64,000 nucleotides of DNA from Paenibacillus sp. J5C2022 (GTDB lineage: Bacteria > Bacillota > Bacilli > Paenibacillales > Paenibacillaceae). Both the position numbers and the translations under genes were made by a program. The notes below the pieces were generated by a model. That model was not told the DNA's origin and ran no database searches. It saw only the letters and a program-made list of their open reading frames with translations. This document shows, piece by piece, positions 43,608-53,325 of this stretch. The stretch covers positions 310,001-374,000 of the forward strand of contig NZ_JAOQJC010000001.1 in NCBI RefSeq assembly GCF_025567625.1, written 5' to 3'. How positions within the stretch are numbered: the first letter of the stretch is position 1; every line of letters starts with the position of its first letter.

Positions 43608-44861
43608 TTATTTTGTCAGACTTTCCGCCCAGGCATAGCCCTCCAAGTATGGATCTGGCTTAACGGGGCTGTCGGATTTCCACAACTCCTTGAACATGCC
43701 GTCCGGCTGTACTTCGCCGATCCGAACCGTTTTGTAAATGTGCTGATTGTCCCCGTCAATCGTCACAAGTCCGCCCGGCGCATTGAACTGGAGTCCCTTG
43801 GCGGCTTCCTTCACGGCGTCCACATCCGTCGTACCGGCCTTCTCGACGGCTGCAGCCCACAAGTAGACGGCGATATACCCCGCTTCTATCGGATCGGAAG
43901 TGACACGATCGGCCGAAGTGAACGATTTGTAGGCTTCTACGAACTTCGAATTCTCCGGCGTGTCGGTTGTCTGGTAATAGTTCCATGCTGCGAGATGCCC
44001 GGCGAGCACGTCAGGGCCTATACCCCGTATCTCCTCTTCCGCTACGCTCACCGACATCGTCGTTAAGTCTTGCGCGGTAATGCCGGCATCCTTTAATTGC
44101 TTGAAGAACGCGACATTGCTGTCCCCGTTGAGGGTGTTGAATACGACATCCGGCTTTGCCGCTTTTATTTTGCTGATGATAGTGCTGAAGTCGGTATGTC
44201 CAAGCGGGGTGTATTCTTCGCTGACCGTTTCACCGCCTGTTGCCTCAAGCTGTGCTTTAATGATTTTGTTGGCGGTGCGAGGAAATACGTAGTCAGAACC
44301 TAGAAGGAAGAATTTGCTGTGGCCGGTATCCAGCAAATACTCGACTGCCGGGACGATCTGCTGGTTCGTAGTTGCGCCGGTATAGAAGATATTGGGAGAA
44401 GATTCCACCCCTTCGTATTGCACGGGGTACCATAACAAGCCGTTCAACTCTTCGAACACAGGCAGCATCGCTTTGCGGCTTGCCGATGTCCACCCGCCGA
44501 ATACTGTCGCGACGCCATCCTGCTGGATCAGCTTTCGCGCTTTCTCAGCGAATGTCGGCCAATCCGATGCACCGTCTTCGACGACCGGCACCAATGTCTT
44601 GCCAAGCACGCCACCGGCTGCGTTTATTTCTTCGATGGCCAGCAGCTCGGCATCCTTCACCGACACTTCACTGATCGCCATCGTTCCGCTCAGAGAGTGC
44701 AGAATGCCAACTTCAATCGTCTTGCCTTCATTAGCAGCGCTGGCGGGTTCGTTCACCGCCTCTTCCCCGTTGTTTGAACCTGCTCCCTCGTTGCCGCAAC
44801 CCGCCAATAACAGGATGAATGCCATTAATGCAAAGATGATGCCTCTGGATGTTTTTGTCAT
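43608..44861 (-). CDS. urtA: Urea ABC transporter substrate-binding lipoprotein UrtA
   Basis: A 417-residue binding protein. The lipoprotein signal [19 protein letters not shown] places the Cys near residue 22. UrtA-type body sequences are [40 protein letters not shown] and [31 protein letters not shown] precedes the ATG at 44861; earlier in-frame ATGs lie in the leader. It is the first gene of the operon, behind a perfect promoter overlapped by a GlnR/TnrA box. Confidence 0.93.
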   Translation of the reverse strand: MTKTSRGIIFALMAFILLLAGCGNEGAGSNNGEEAVNEPASAANEGKTIEVGILHSLSGTMAISEVSVKDAELLAIEEINAAGGVLGKTLVPVVEDGASDWPTFAEKARKLIQQDGVATVFGGWTSASRKAMLPVFEELNGLLWYPVQYEGVESSPNIFYTGATTNQQIVPAVEYLLDTGHSKFFLLGSDYVFPRTANKIIKAQLEATGGETVSEEYTPLGHTDFSTIISKIKAAKPDVVFNTLNGDSNVAFFKQLKDAGITAQDLTTMSVSVAEEEIRGIGPDVLAGHLAAWNYYQTTDTPENSKFVEAYKSFTSADRVTSDPIEAGYIAVYLWAAAVEKAGTTDVDAVKEAAKGLQFNAPGGLVTIDGDNQHIYKTVRIGEVQPDGMFKELWKSDSPVKPDPYLEGYAWAESLTK

Positions 44862-44890
44862 GTAACCACTCCTTTTCATATCATGTATTT

Positions 44891-44930
44891 TCACGAACGA
44901 TTTACCATATTTTTCTCTTAACGTTCGTGA
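44891..44930 (-). other. Leader hairpin of the urtA transcript
   Basis: TCACGAACG (44891-44899) and CGTTCGTGA (44922-44930) are perfect 9-bp arms. Transcription from the urtA promoter should start near 44928, so the stem would sit at the very 5' end of the mRNA. A stability or regulatory role is possible. Confidence 0.5.
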
Positions 44931-44934
44931 GCTC

Positions 44935-44963
44935 ATTATAGATGGGCGCACAATAAGTGTCAA
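44935..44963 (-). promoter_or_regulatory. Sigma-A promoter of urtA
   Basis: On the minus strand TTGACA (44963-44958) and TATAAT (44940-44935) are both consensus and 17 bases apart. The -35 element is contained in the GlnR/TnrA-type box next to it. Confidence 0.85.
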
Positions 44964-44974
44964 CTTATATTACA
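44958..44974. promoter_or_regulatory. GlnR/TnrA-type box over the urtA -35
   Basis: TGTCAACTTATATTACA fits TGTNA-N7-TNACA at every fixed position. It covers the -35 of urtA, a place where GlnR normally represses. Confidence 0.8.
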
Positions 44975-45031
44975 TTTAATTTTATGATTCAGTCGAATTT
45001 GTAGTTGGGACACGCATAAAACCTCGATATA

Positions 45032-45048
45032 AGTTAGATATAATGACA
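45032..45048. promoter_or_regulatory. Weaker GlnR/TnrA-like box
   Basis: AGTTAGATATAATGACA differs from the consensus only in the first base and resembles the ureA box (TTAGATATA shared). It lies midway in the urt-ure gap and could be an activating site. Confidence 0.5.
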
Positions 45049-45103
45049 TTTATGCTCGTTACATTGAAATAAGTCTATTCAATCGCATCTGAATTGTGTA
45101 TTA

Positions 45104-45120
45104 TGTTAGATATAGTAACA
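45104..45120. promoter_or_regulatory. GlnR/TnrA-type box before ureA
   Basis: TGTTAGATATAGTAACA matches TGTNA-N7-TNACA fully and its outer TGTTA/TAACA arms are palindromic. It lies 30 bp before the ureA start and overlaps a probable -10 (TATTAT at 45099-45104). Confidence 0.8.
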
Positions 45121-45149
45121 CATTATGCGCGCGGGACGAGGTGATAGGT

Positions 45150-45458
45150 TTGCATTGGACTGAGCGAGAAAGAGAGAAGCTGCTCATCAGCTGTGCCGCC
45201 GATCTGGCGAGAAGAAGGCTGGCGCGCGGCGTGAAGCTCAACTATCCGGAAGCGATGGCCATTCTCGTGTCCGAGATGATGGAAGGCGCACGCGATGGTC
45301 GGACCGTGGCTGAATTGATGGCATACGGCAAGACCATATTGAAGCGGAGCAACTGCATGGAAGGTGTGCCGGCAATGATTCATGAAATTCAAGTGGAAGC
45401 CACCTTCCCTGATGGAACGAAGCTTGTCACGGTGCATGAGCCCATATGCAAGGCATAG
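45150..45458 (+). CDS. ureA: Urease gamma subunit
   Basis: A 102-residue Ure[21 protein letters not shown], split across the start, and [20 protein letters not shown] are standard, as is the end [16 protein letters not shown]. The TTG at 45150 is chosen: it gives the family length and start (MHxTxREKEKLL), and GAGGTGATAGG lies before it. The upstream frame to 45096 is control-region sequence. It is the small structural subunit of the nickel enzyme that splits urea to ammonia and carbamate. Confidence 0.93.
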   Translation: MHWTEREREKLLISCAADLARRRLARGVKLNYPEAMAILVSEMMEGARDGRTVAELMAYGKTILKRSNCMEGVPAMIHEIQVEATFPDGTKLVTVHEPICKA

Positions 45459-45497
45459 CCGTTCCGATTCCAAGAGAGCCGTGAGAGGAGATGAAGC

Positions 45498-45875
45498 ATG
45501 ATACCGGGAGAATATCGTGTACAAGAAGGCGACATTGCGTTGAACGCTGGCCGTGAAGTGACACCCGTCCTCGTAACGAATCTGGGAGACCGTCCGATTC
45601 AAGTAGGTTCGCATTACCACTTCTATGAAGTGAATGCGGCATTGTCATTCCCTCGCATGCAAGCGCTGGGCAAGCGGCTGGGGATAGCGGCGGGCACCGC
45701 CGTCCGATTCGAGCCCGGCGAAGAGAAGCCGGTGAATCTGATCCCGTTCGGCGGCGCCAGAGAGATCTACGGCTTCAACGGATTAATGAACGGGCCGCAG
45801 TTGCCGGAAGTGAAGGATTGGCTCCTGCAGAAGCAGGCTCAGTTAGAGCATTGGTTGGGGGTGTCACGGGGATGA
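45498..45875 (+). CDS. ureB: Urease beta subunit
   Basis: A 125-residue UreB with the standard start [20 protein letters not shown] and the segments [19 protein letters not shown] and [28 protein letters not shown] precedes the ATG. It overlaps ureC by 4 bp (ATGA). It packs with UreA and UreC in the urease trimer. Confidence 0.94.
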   Translation: MIPGEYRVQEGDIALNAGREVTPVLVTNLGDRPIQVGSHYHFYEVNAALSFPRMQALGKRLGIAAGTAVRFEPGEEKPVNLIPFGGAREIYGFNGLMNGPQLPEVKDWLLQKQAQLEHWLGVSRG

Positions 45876-47590
45876 TGAAGCTGCCGCGCAACGAGTATGC
45901 CGCACACTTCGGCCCAACGACCGGGGACGCTGTACGTCTGGCGGATACGGACTTATGGGCCGTCATCGAGCATGATTATACGGTATACGGAGACGAAGTG
46001 AAGTTCGGGGGCGGCAAAGTGATCCGGGACGGCATGGGACAGTCCTCAAGGGCAACAAGAGCCGATGGAGTACCGGATGTTGTCATCACGAACGCTATCA
46101 TCATTGATCATACTGGCGTAGTGAAAGCCGATATCGGCTTGCGCGACGGCCGTATCGTCGGCATAGGCAAAGCGGGCAATCCGGACACGATGGACGGCGT
46201 CTCTCCCGAGCTAGTGCTAGGCGCATCCACGGAAGTGATCGCAGGCGAGGGACGAATCGTGACGGCCGGCGCCATTGACGCCCACATCCACTTCATCTGT
46301 CCGCAGCAGATAACGGCGGCTCTGGAATCCGGCACAACGACCATGATTGGCGGCGGCACCGGTCCCGCGACAGGAACCAACGCCACGACATGCACGCCGG
46401 GAGCCTGGAATATGGCGCGCATGCTGGAAGCGGCCGAAGCGTTCCCTATGAATGTAGGCTTCCTGGGCAAGGGCAACTGTGCGACGGAAGAGCCGCTGAA
46501 GGAGCAGATTGAAGCGGGCGCGATCGGATTGAAGCTGCATGAGGATTGGGGCACGACTCCGCAGACGATTGATACTTGTCTGACCGTTGCCGATCGATAT
46601 GATGTGCAGGTCGCGATTCATACCGATACGTTGAATGAAGCGGGATTTCTGGAGGATACGCTGGCGGCGATCAAGGGGCGGACGATTCATACTTACCATA
46701 CCGAGGGGGCCGGCGGCGGTCATGCGCCAGATATTATCCGGGCCGCCGCGGAGTCGAATATTCTCCCCTCCTCCACCAACCCGACGCGTCCCTTCACGGT
46801 GAATACGATCGAAGAGCATCTGGATATGCTGATGGTCTGTCACCATCTGGACAGCTCGATTCCGGAAGACGTCTCTTTCGCCGATTCCCGCATACGACCG
46901 GAGACGATTGCCGCCGAAGATATTCTGCACGACCTTGGCGTATTCAGCATCATCAGTTCCGATTCGCAAGCAATGGGCAGAGTCGGGGAAGTCATCATGC
47001 GGACGTGGCAGACGGCAGATAAGATGAAGACGCAGCGGGGACCTCTGCAGAAGGATTGCGATTCCGCCGGAGACAACTGGCGCATTAAGCGTTATGTGGC
47101 CAAATATACCATCAATCCGGCGATTGCACACGGGATCTCGCATATCGTCGGATCGGTCGAGATCGGCAAGTGGGCGGATCTGGTCATCTGGCAGCCCGCG
47201 TTCTTCGGAGTGAAGCCTGAGCTGGTGCTGAAAGGCGGATTCATCGCCTATGCCCAGATGGGCGACGCCAACGCCTCGATCCCCACCCCACAGCCGTCAT
47301 ATCCAAGACCGATGTTCGGCGCATACGGGAAAGCCGCAGCCTCCACTTCCATCACCTTTGTCTCGCAAGCGGCCTATCGGGGCAAGGTGCATGAGCGGCT
47401 GGAACTTAAGCGGCATGTGGAGCCTGTCAAGGGATGCAGGAGCATCGGCAAGAAGGATATGATTCACAACGACGTCATGCCGCATATTGAAGTCGACCCG
47501 GAGACGTACAAGGTGACGGTCGACGGCGAGCTAATGAGCTGCGAGCCTGCGGAAGTGTTGCCGATGGCTCAGCGGTACTTCATGTTTTGA
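45872..47590 (+). CDS. ureC: Urease alpha (catalytic) subunit
   Basis: A 572-residue UreC starting [20 protein letters not shown]. Nickel and catalytic groups are present: [26 protein letters not shown] with the carbamylated Lys221 that bridges the nickel ions, [11 protein letters not shown], and MVCHHLD with the mobile-flap Cys/His. It ends with the usual MAQRYFMF. The ATG at 45872 overlaps the ureB stop. The enzyme hydrolyses urea in the cytoplasm. Confidence 0.95.
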   Translation: MMKLPRNEYAAHFGPTTGDAVRLADTDLWAVIEHDYTVYGDEVKFGGGKVIRDGMGQSSRATRADGVPDVVITNAIIIDHTGVVKADIGLRDGRIVGIGKAGNPDTMDGVSPELVLGASTEVIAGEGRIVTAGAIDAHIHFICPQQITAALESGTTTMIGGGTGPATGTNATTCTPGAWNMARMLEAAEAFPMNVGFLGKGNCATEEPLKEQIEAGAIGLKLHEDWGTTPQTIDTCLTVADRYDVQVAIHTDTLNEAGFLEDTLAAIKGRTIHTYHTEGAGGGHAPDIIRAAAESNILPSSTNPTRPFTVNTIEEHLDMLMVCHHLDSSIPEDVSFADSRIRPETIAAEDILHDLGVFSIISSDSQAMGRVGEVIMRTWQTADKMKTQRGPLQKDCDSAGDNWRIKRYVAKYTINPAIAHGISHIVGSVEIGKWADLVIWQPAFFGVKPELVLKGGFIAYAQMGDANASIPTPQPSYPRPMFGAYGKAAASTSITFVSQAAYRGKVHERLELKRHVEPVKGCRSIGKKDMIHNDVMPHIEVDPETYKVTVDGELMSCEPAEVLPMAQRYFMF

Positions 47591-47613
47591 CGGCGGCAAG
47601 GAGGAGGATAGGC

Positions 47614-48306
47614 TTGAGCATGTCCCGTTCGTTTCTGTCCTATGTGCAGCTGCTGGACTCCGCCCTGCCCATTGGCGGCTTCTCCCATTCCTTCGGACTG
47701 GAAACGTATGTGCAGCAGGAGAAGATTGCGACGCTGAAGCAGTTGGAACATTATTCGACCGCACTGCTCCACAATACGCTCATTCCGCTGGATGGACGGT
47801 GTATACGCAGCGTATTCGAAGCTCTGGAGACGCAGCGGTTCGACCTTGTCGCCTATTACGATAACATCTTGCATGTGCAGCGTACGGCCAGAGAATCGCG
47901 CGAAGGCGCTCTGAAGATGGGGAAGCGGCTGCTTGCGCTTAGCCGCAAGCTGTACCCCGAGCTGCCATGGATGCAATGGGACACCATCGCCGGCAAGCAT
48001 GGCGCTTACGGCACATTGCCGACCATCCATTGCTGGATAAGCTATGAGCTCGGCATGAATGTTGACGACACGGTGAAAGGTTATTTGTACACAAGCATGA
48101 CCATGATGGTGAACAGCGCATTGCGCCTGATGTCAATCGGACAGAGCGATGGGCAGCGAATGATACGGCTGTTGATCGATCGGATCGAGGAAGCCTGGCA
48201 GGATGAGATGTCGAATCCTCCCCGCCCTCCATCCAACTATGCCATCGCGAACGATATTCGTGCCATGCAGCACGAAACGCTTTACTCCAGATTATTCATG
48301 TCCTAG
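47614..48306 (+). CDS. ureF: Urease accessory protein UreF
   Basis: A 230-residue UreF with LLDSALPIGGFSHSFGLETY and the later DTIAGKHGAYGTLPTIHCWI. The TTG at 47614 follows GGAGGAGG by 6 bases; ATG at 47620 is the alternative. UreF joins UreD and UreG on apo-urease and helps control GTP-dependent nickel insertion. It lies directly after ureC with no ureE between them. Confidence 0.92.
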   Translation: MSMSRSFLSYVQLLDSALPIGGFSHSFGLETYVQQEKIATLKQLEHYSTALLHNTLIPLDGRCIRSVFEALETQRFDLVAYYDNILHVQRTARESREGALKMGKRLLALSRKLYPELPWMQWDTIAGKHGAYGTLPTIHCWISYELGMNVDDTVKGYLYTSMTMMVNSALRLMSIGQSDGQRMIRLLIDRIEEAWQDEMSNPPRPPSNYAIANDIRAMQHETLYSRLFMS

Positions 48307-48318
48307 GAGGAATGTACG

Positions 48319-49023
48319 ATGTGTCAAGGATCAGATCATTCGCATGAACAATGGGCAGCGCCCGCAGTAGCCGGCAACCGCCCGATTCGCATCGGGATAG
48401 GCGGACCTGTGGGCTCTGGCAAGACGATGCTCGTCGAGAAGCTTGCGAAAGCCATGCGGGAGCATTACAGTCTGGCCGTCATCACGAACGATATCTACAC
48501 AAAGGAAGATGCATTAATTCTGCTCCGTCAATCCGCGCTGCCCGAGGAACGAATTATTGGTGTGGAGACTGGAGGCTGTCCCCATACCGCAATTCGGGAA
48601 GATGCTTCTATGAATTTCGAAGCTGTGGAAGAGCTGGAGCGCCGCTTCCCCGATCTGGATATGATCCTGATCGAGAGCGGCGGAGACAATCTGGCCGCGG
48701 CCTTCAGTCCAGAGCTGGTTGACCGCTTCATCTATATTATCGATGTGGCGCAAGGAGAGAAGCTGCCGCGGAAAGGCGGACCGGGCATTATGCGGTCCGA
48801 TCTGCTCATCATTAACAAGATCGATCTGGCTACCTATGTGGGCGCCAGTCTGGAAGTGATGCGAAGGGATACGGAATATATGCGCGGAGCACGTCCGTTC
48901 GTCATGACCAATCTGATGGCCGGCGATGGCCTTCCCACGATCGTTCACTGGATCGAGCATCAGCTATTGCATCAAGGTGAGCATGAGCATGGACATCGCA
49001 TATCCCGACACCTTCCCCTCTAA
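48319..49023 (+). CDS. ureG: Urease accessory GTPase UreG
   Basis: A 234-residue SIMIBI GTPase with P-loop GGPVGSGKT (28-36), the metal motif [12 protein letters not shown] (Cys-Pro-His) and [20 protein letters not shown] for guanine recognition. Both ends are extended and His-bearing: [12 protein letters not shown], and [14 protein letters not shown] near the C-terminus. These may hold nickel, a task done by UreE elsewhere. AGGAGGAATG precedes the ATG. The end overlaps ureD by 35 bp. Confidence 0.94.
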   Translation: MCQGSDHSHEQWAAPAVAGNRPIRIGIGGPVGSGKTMLVEKLAKAMREHYSLAVITNDIYTKEDALILLRQSALPEERIIGVETGGCPHTAIREDASMNFEAVEELERRFPDLDMILIESGGDNLAAAFSPELVDRFIYIIDVAQGEKLPRKGGPGIMRSDLLIINKIDLATYVGASLEVMRRDTEYMRGARPFVMTNLMAGDGLPTIVHWIEHQLLHQGEHEHGHRISRHLPL

Positions 49024-49834
49024 GCGAGCTGTCCTCCGCGCATTATGCAGCTCGCAGGTTGGGAAGACGGAACTGACAGCCTGTTATGCGACAGCGCCGT
49101 TGAAGGTTGCCAAGCCATTCCGGGAAGCTGCGACGAGCGGACTGATTCTGTACGTGATGGACGTCTCGCCCGGTCTGCTGGAAGGCGATCATTATGACAT
49201 TGCGGTGACGCTTGAGAGGGATGCTCGGCTTGTTCTGACTAATCAGTCGTTCACGAAGGTCCACCCTTCCGGCCAACTGACTTCTATCATAGAGCAGAGA
49301 TTCACAATTGGTCCCGACGCAGTATTGGAATTTATGCCCGAACCGGCTATCCCCTATGCTAATAGTCGGTTCGAGAGCGTCACGAGCTTTCACCTTGCCA
49401 AGGGTGCTGTTCTCATGTTCGGAGATATTTGGACGCCGGGAAGAACTCGACGCGGGGAACGCTTCGCCTTTCACTCCGTCTCCAATCGGTTGGAAATCTA
49501 TCGGGGCGAATCGTTAATAGGCTGGGATCACTTTCGGTTGGAGCCAGGACGGGATGTGGGCGGCAGCCTGGGAGCGATGGAGCATTATACGCATCAAGCG
49601 AGCTTCTGGCTGTTCCACGAAGGAGCGGGGCTGGAGGCGATGCTGGATCGAATACGCCTGTTGCTGCCGGCTGGAGACGAGCTGCTTGCAGGAGCGAGCT
49701 TGCATGCGCATGGAGGGTTGGTCGTCCGAATGCTCGGCATGAACGTCTGGCAGCTGCAGCTGCTGCTGAATCGCATCTGGGCAGAATGCCGCAGCAGCTT
49801 GTGGGGACTTCCCCCCTGCTCGCTGAGGAAGTGA
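48989..49834 (+). CDS. ureD: Urease accessory protein UreD (UreH)
   Basis: A 281-residue UreD with [36 protein letters not shown] and [21 protein letters not shown] sequence ([17 protein letters not shown]). It is the scaffold that binds apo-urease and passes nickel from UreG through its tunnel. ATG 48989 has AAGGTGA at 8 bases; ATG 48983 is too close. It ends the ure operon and is followed by a terminator. Confidence 0.9.
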   Translation: MDIAYPDTFPSKRAVLRALCSSQVGKTELTACYATAPLKVAKPFREAATSGLILYVMDVSPGLLEGDHYDIAVTLERDARLVLTNQSFTKVHPSGQLTSIIEQRFTIGPDAVLEFMPEPAIPYANSRFESVTSFHLAKGAVLMFGDIWTPGRTRRGERFAFHSVSNRLEIYRGESLIGWDHFRLEPGRDVGGSLGAMEHYTHQASFWLFHEGAGLEAMLDRIRLLLPAGDELLAGASLHAHGGLVVRMLGMNVWQLQLLLNRIWAECRSSLWGLPPCSLRK

Positions 49835-49869
49835 TAGGTACGCGAATAAGCAGAAGAGATCTGCAAACA

Positions 49870-49899
49870 AAAAGGCGGAATCGCCGTTCCGCTTTTTTT
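49870..49899 (+). terminator. Terminator of the urease operon
   Basis: GCGGAA (49875-49880) pairs with TTCCGC (49887-49892) and seven T residues follow. It is 36 bp beyond the ureD stop. Confidence 0.88.
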
Positions 49900-49958
49900 C
49901 GCCGCTTGGAAGCCGCGCTAGACATCCCCTGCTTACTCCTATACATACTTGCAGTCAC

Positions 49959-50726
49959 TCAACTGAATGCTACAACTTGCTCCAGCAACGGCGACTGAAG
50001 ATAGGCTTCATGTATGCCGAACCGCTTTATTTCCTCCTTCGCAACTCGCTTATACAGCAGCTTAGCCTGGCATTTTGTTGCGAACACTTCCGGTGTTACC
50101 CGGACCTCCTCACAGCTGAGCCATGAAGCCATTAGCACGCCATCTGTCCTGCCGGTGAAGTAATCCGCATGCTTGAAGCCGTCACGGAACCAAGGATGCT
50201 CTTCCTCTTTGGCTGCTCCGGCATGGTTAAGACATACATATAACGATAGATCATCACAGAGCTGAAGAATTTTAAAATGCGCCATAAGCGCTTCCTCATT
50301 CCAGCTGCCCAATTGCTCTCTTAACCGTTTCTGTCTATCGTCCTCCCGGGCGCAAAAAGCGACGCAATCCTCCTGATCCGATTGGCGAAGCAGCTCAAAT
50401 GTCGAGAAATGCATGCTGCACAGCAAGCCGCCATAAAGATTCTTCTCTTCGATCTCGTCTATCCCCAATCCGTAAAATTGCAGCTTGGGAGCGAGCGGAT
50501 AATCTTCAAAGGTGAAGGGACGGCTTGCTGCATCATGCCAGATTGGCGTCTCATCCAGCTTGATCCAACCGCGGTCGTGCTCGTAGATGGCTTTAATGAC
50601 CGTGTCTCTCAGCTTCTCATCAATGAAATAGGAAGGGTTTATAGAAGTGGCGATTTCTCCGGACAGTTGACCGTGATCATGCTGTGCGATCATAATGAAA
50701 TGCTGCGGTTCTTCCCGTATAATCAT
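49959..50726 (-). CDS. DUF3891-family protein
   Basis: A 255-residue cytoplasmic protein of the DUF3891 family: MIIREEPQHFIMIAQHDHGQ, then LSGEIA, the segment AIYEHDRGWIKLDETPIWH and LCDDLSLYVCLN. The many ordered His/Asp pairs (QHDHGQ, EHDRGW, LCDDLS) resemble HD-type metal phosphohydrolases, but no reaction is established. GAGGAGGGATT precedes the ATG. It is convergent with the urease operon and has no evident link to it. Confidence 0.82.
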   Translation of the reverse strand: MIIREEPQHFIMIAQHDHGQLSGEIATSINPSYFIDEKLRDTVIKAIYEHDRGWIKLDETPIWHDAASRPFTFEDYPLAPKLQFYGLGIDEIEEKNLYGGLLCSMHFSTFELLRQSDQEDCVAFCAREDDRQKRLREQLGSWNEEALMAHFKILQLCDDLSLYVCLNHAGAAKEEEHPWFRDGFKHADYFTGRTDGVLMASWLSCEEVRVTPEVFATKCQAKLLYKRVAKEEIKRFGIHEAYLQSPLLEQVVAFS

Positions 50727-50840
50727 GCAAATCCCTCCTCATGTGATGTGTATATCCTATTCCCTACTTCGTCAATAGCAGACGCAATTCCTGTTCCTTT
50801 CAGCTGACTTTATCTTCGCCTTCCTCATCAGGCTGCTCTG

Positions 50841-51251
50841 TTAATCAGACAACTTGACTTCATTGCGCTTCGCCCATTCCTCGACGGCTTTCATAGCATC
50901 CTCTGCCTCATCCCGCACGATGACAAAGTTGTTCCAGCCCCAATATCTGCTACTCTTCAGCATAATGACCCTGCGCTTCTTCACAATACGGATGGCCGTC
51001 ATATGGGATGATGCAAATTCCCGATGTCTGGAGATGATACGCGACTCTTCCACGATCAGCTCATGCTTCTTCATAGCCAGTCTAATGGCGAATCCGATGT
51101 AAATGAACGACAATAGCACCATGATTATAGAATCTACCCACGTTAACTGCCGATCCCCGCTGGTCATTGCTATAGTGGATACGGTGGAAAAGCAAATTAG
51201 CGGAGCGACTGCGGCGTTTCCAATCTCGGGACGTTGATAACGAAATTTCAT
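50841..51251 (-). CDS. Small membrane protein with PH-like tail
   Basis: A 136-residue protein: two helices at about 13-30 and 36-58 (VDSIIMVLLSFIYIGFAIRL), then about 75 residues with ELIVEESRIISRHREF and a final helix DEAEDAMKAVEEWAKRN. This is the layout of YcxB/bacterial PH-like membrane proteins. GGGAGTGAC precedes the chosen ATG at 51251. It follows the lipoprotein gene by 16 bp, probably in one operon. Function unknown. Confidence 0.65.
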   Translation of the reverse strand: MKFRYQRPEIGNAAVAPLICFSTVSTIAMTSGDRQLTWVDSIIMVLLSFIYIGFAIRLAMKKHELIVEESRIISRHREFASSHMTAIRIVKKRRVIMLKSSRYWGWNNFVIVRDEAEDAMKAVEEWAKRNEVKLSD

Positions 51252-51267
51252 TTTCGTCACTCCCTGC

Positions 51268-51735
51268 CTAAGGCAGCCTTTCTACACTGATGCCATCGGG
51301 ACCGAAGCTGACGACGAATTGATGCTGCTGTCCCGAGGAGCCGTAGTAGGCTTCTGTCTTAATGGTATATTCACCATACCTGTCCAGCAATATCTCTTCA
51401 TTCACAATCTTCTTCACATACAGCGCAATATCTTGATCCAGCAGCCGCTTTTCCTGTAGCTGCTCGCTATGCTCGTTACCATAGAGATGTATTTCATAAT
51501 CAAGCGTGACGGCGCCATACATTTCCGTATTCCGCTGCACGTTATTCATTAACAGCAATGTAGCGGACTCTGCTCCCGGACTGACTTCCGACACTTTCAG
51601 TACAGAATATAGATCCACTGGGAACGGATAAGGCGGAGAAGGTTCATTTTTATTGCCGCTTCCAACTCTTGAACATGAACTCAAGAGGAACCCAATGGCC
51701 GCCATGAACAACAGAGACGATACCAACTTCCGCAC
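51268..51735 (-). CDS. Lipoprotein of unknown function
   Basis: A 155-residue protein with a lipoprotein signal (LLFMAAIGFLLSSCSRVGS, Cys near residue 21). After it comes a domain with YGAVTLDYEIHLYGNEHSEQ and VVSFGPDGISVERL. The GTG at 51735 is chosen because GGAGGGG lies 5 bases before it. I do not recognise the family. It is 33 bp after the phosphatase gene and 16 bp before the small membrane protein gene on the same strand. Confidence 0.65.
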   Translation of the reverse strand: MRKLVSSLLFMAAIGFLLSSCSRVGSGNKNEPSPPYPFPVDLYSVLKVSEVSPGAESATLLLMNNVQRNTEMYGAVTLDYEIHLYGNEHSEQLQEKRLLDQDIALYVKKIVNEEILLDRYGEYTIKTEAYYGSSGQQHQFVVSFGPDGISVERLP

Positions 51736-51768
51736 AAGTGCCCCTCCCTCTCCTCGCTTATCGTACAA

Positions 51769-52401
51769 TTATCGTTCGTGACAATCCCGATAATGGGAGG
51801 TGTCTCCCTGCAGCACAATTTCATGTCCATCCTTCCCGATCACAACCTTGCTCAAGCAAGCGGGATGGATGTAGGGCTCTTGCCATAGCCGTTCCATCGG
51901 CCGATTCTCGAAGTAGGCGAGCAGCAGCTTCACGACGACCGTATGCGTCACGATCAGAACAGAATTTCCAGCATGCTCCTGCATAATAATGTGTAACTGG
52001 CTCAGCGCCCTCTCCCGTACCTGCCGGAACGATTCCGCACCTTCGACGGAGAATCGTTCCGGATCTCGGAAAAACCTGTCCATATTCGAAGGATCGTCTC
52101 GCTCGATCTCTTGCTTCCGTCTTCCTTCCCATATGCCCAGATGAATCTCCTTCAAATTATCCGATTCAACTATGCCGATATCCCGATTGCGACGAATAAG
52201 CTCTGCAGTATGCCGGGTACGCTTACTCGAGCTGGAGAAAATGATATCGATCGGGTCGTTCACCAGTGTTTCTCCAAGCCGGATGGCCTGATTCCTGCCA
52301 AGCTCCGTAAGCGGTGAATCATGATGGCCTTGGAATCGCTCCTCAACGTTCCATTCCGTCTGTCCGTGTCGGACGATATATAGCAGCGTCTTCTGCTCCA
52401 T
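51769..52401 (-). CDS. Histidine phosphatase (phosphoglycerate mutase-like)
   Basis: A 210-residue enzyme with the catalytic LLYIVRHGQTEWN (Arg11-His12-Gly13), RLGETLVNDPIDIIFSSSSK, RTRHTAELI and the second His in VLIVTHTVVVKLLL. GAGAGGGG precedes the ATG. The family includes broad phosphatases such as PhoE and alpha-ribazole phosphatase; no cobalamin gene is nearby, so a general phosphatase is likelier. Confidence 0.87.
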   Translation of the reverse strand: MEQKTLLYIVRHGQTEWNVEERFQGHHDSPLTELGRNQAIRLGETLVNDPIDIIFSSSSKRTRHTAELIRRNRDIGIVESDNLKEIHLGIWEGRRKQEIERDDPSNMDRFFRDPERFSVEGAESFRQVRERALSQLHIIMQEHAGNSVLIVTHTVVVKLLLAYFENRPMERLWQEPYIHPACLSKVVIGKDGHEIVLQGDTSHYRDCHER

Positions 52402-52434
52402 ATGGCATATTCCCCTCTCTGCGCTGTCGGATGA

Positions 52435-53226
52435 TTATATGTTGGCCAACCTGCCTGCTAACGTCGTAACCGCTTGGCCGGACATTAGAATCCGGTCGTT
52501 CTCGATGCGCAGCGTGAGCAATCCTTCGCGCCTCGACAGCTGAACCGCCGTAAAGCTGCTCTTCCCGAGCTTCTTCTGCCAGTATGGCGCGAGGCAGCAA
52601 TGGGCAGAGCCGGTGACGGGATCTTCGTTGACACCGATGACGGGATAGAAGCATCGGGATACGAAGTCGACATCCGGCATTTTCGCTTTGCAAGTAACAA
52701 TGATGCCTCTCGCTTTCACCGTCGACCATTCCTGGAAGTTGGGCTTAAGCGCTCTGAGTACGCTCTCATCCTCCACTTCGATGAGATAGTCCATCCGGTT
52801 CCGGCCGATGTAATGAAATCTCTCCCCCAATCCGACGATGAGCTGTGGCGGCGGAACGCATTCCTGCTCCAGCTCCAACGGAAAATTCAATTGAATCCAA
52901 TGCCCTTGCCTGGTTGCGTGAAGCACTCCGCTCTTCGTATGGAACGCAATTGTCTGATCATCAACCCCGCTGCGCTCCCATAGCAGATGGGCGGCGGCCA
53001 GCGTAGCATGACCGCATAGCTCCACTTCCGCGACGGGCGTGAACCATCTTAATGTATAGCCGTCTCCACAGTCCCGCCGAATGACGAACGCCGTCTCCGA
53101 CAGGTTCATTTCGCCAGCCACCTGCTGCATCCATTGTTCGGACTTCTCCTGCTCCAGCATGCATACGGCAGCCGGGTTGCCCCGGAAGGGCTCGTTCGTG
53201 AAAGCGTCCACAATATAAATGTTCAT
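52435..53226 (-). CDS. PhzF-family isomerase-like protein
   Basis: A 263-residue PhzF/DapF-fold protein: YIVDAFTNEPFRGNPAAVCM, MNLSETAFVIRR (family Glu in SET/SEx), LCGHATLAAAHLLWE and the late VIGVNEDPVTGSAHCCLAPY. The ATG at 53226 follows GAGGAGAG. PhzF isomerises a phenazine precursor, but most homologues outside phenazine clusters have unknown substrates, and no phenazine genes are here. Confidence 0.88.
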   Translation of the reverse strand: MNIYIVDAFTNEPFRGNPAAVCMLEQEKSEQWMQQVAGEMNLSETAFVIRRDCGDGYTLRWFTPVAEVELCGHATLAAAHLLWERSGVDDQTIAFHTKSGVLHATRQGHWIQLNFPLELEQECVPPPQLIVGLGERFHYIGRNRMDYLIEVEDESVLRALKPNFQEWSTVKARGIIVTCKAKMPDVDFVSRCFYPVIGVNEDPVTGSAHCCLAPYWQKKLGKSSFTAVQLSRREGLLTLRIENDRILMSGQAVTTLAGRLANI

Positions 53227-53325
53227 CTTCTTCTCTCCTCGACGCCTCATTAGTTGACATAACTATAATTATGTAATTCAATTGCGATTTCGCCTGTAAC
53301 AAGCTTGCAACCTGCCAGTGGACAG

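Noticed and set aside
45032..45048. Treating the middle GlnR-like box as equal to the other two
   Set aside because: Its first base breaks the TGT half-site, so it is listed only as a weaker candidate.
45123..45620. 165-codon minus-strand frame across ureA and ureB
   Set aside because: Entirely antisense to urease genes, with no recognisable protein features.
46217..47143. 308-codon open frame on the minus strand opposite ureC
   Set aside because: It lies wholly within the certain ureC gene, has no ribosome site and shows no family features; long antisense frames are common opposite GC-rich coding sequence.
49413..49998. Overlapping frames of 181 and 189 codons on both strands at the ureD end
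   Set aside because: Both are shadows of ureD and its terminator region; the compositions (runs of Arg, Ala, Ser) are not protein-like.
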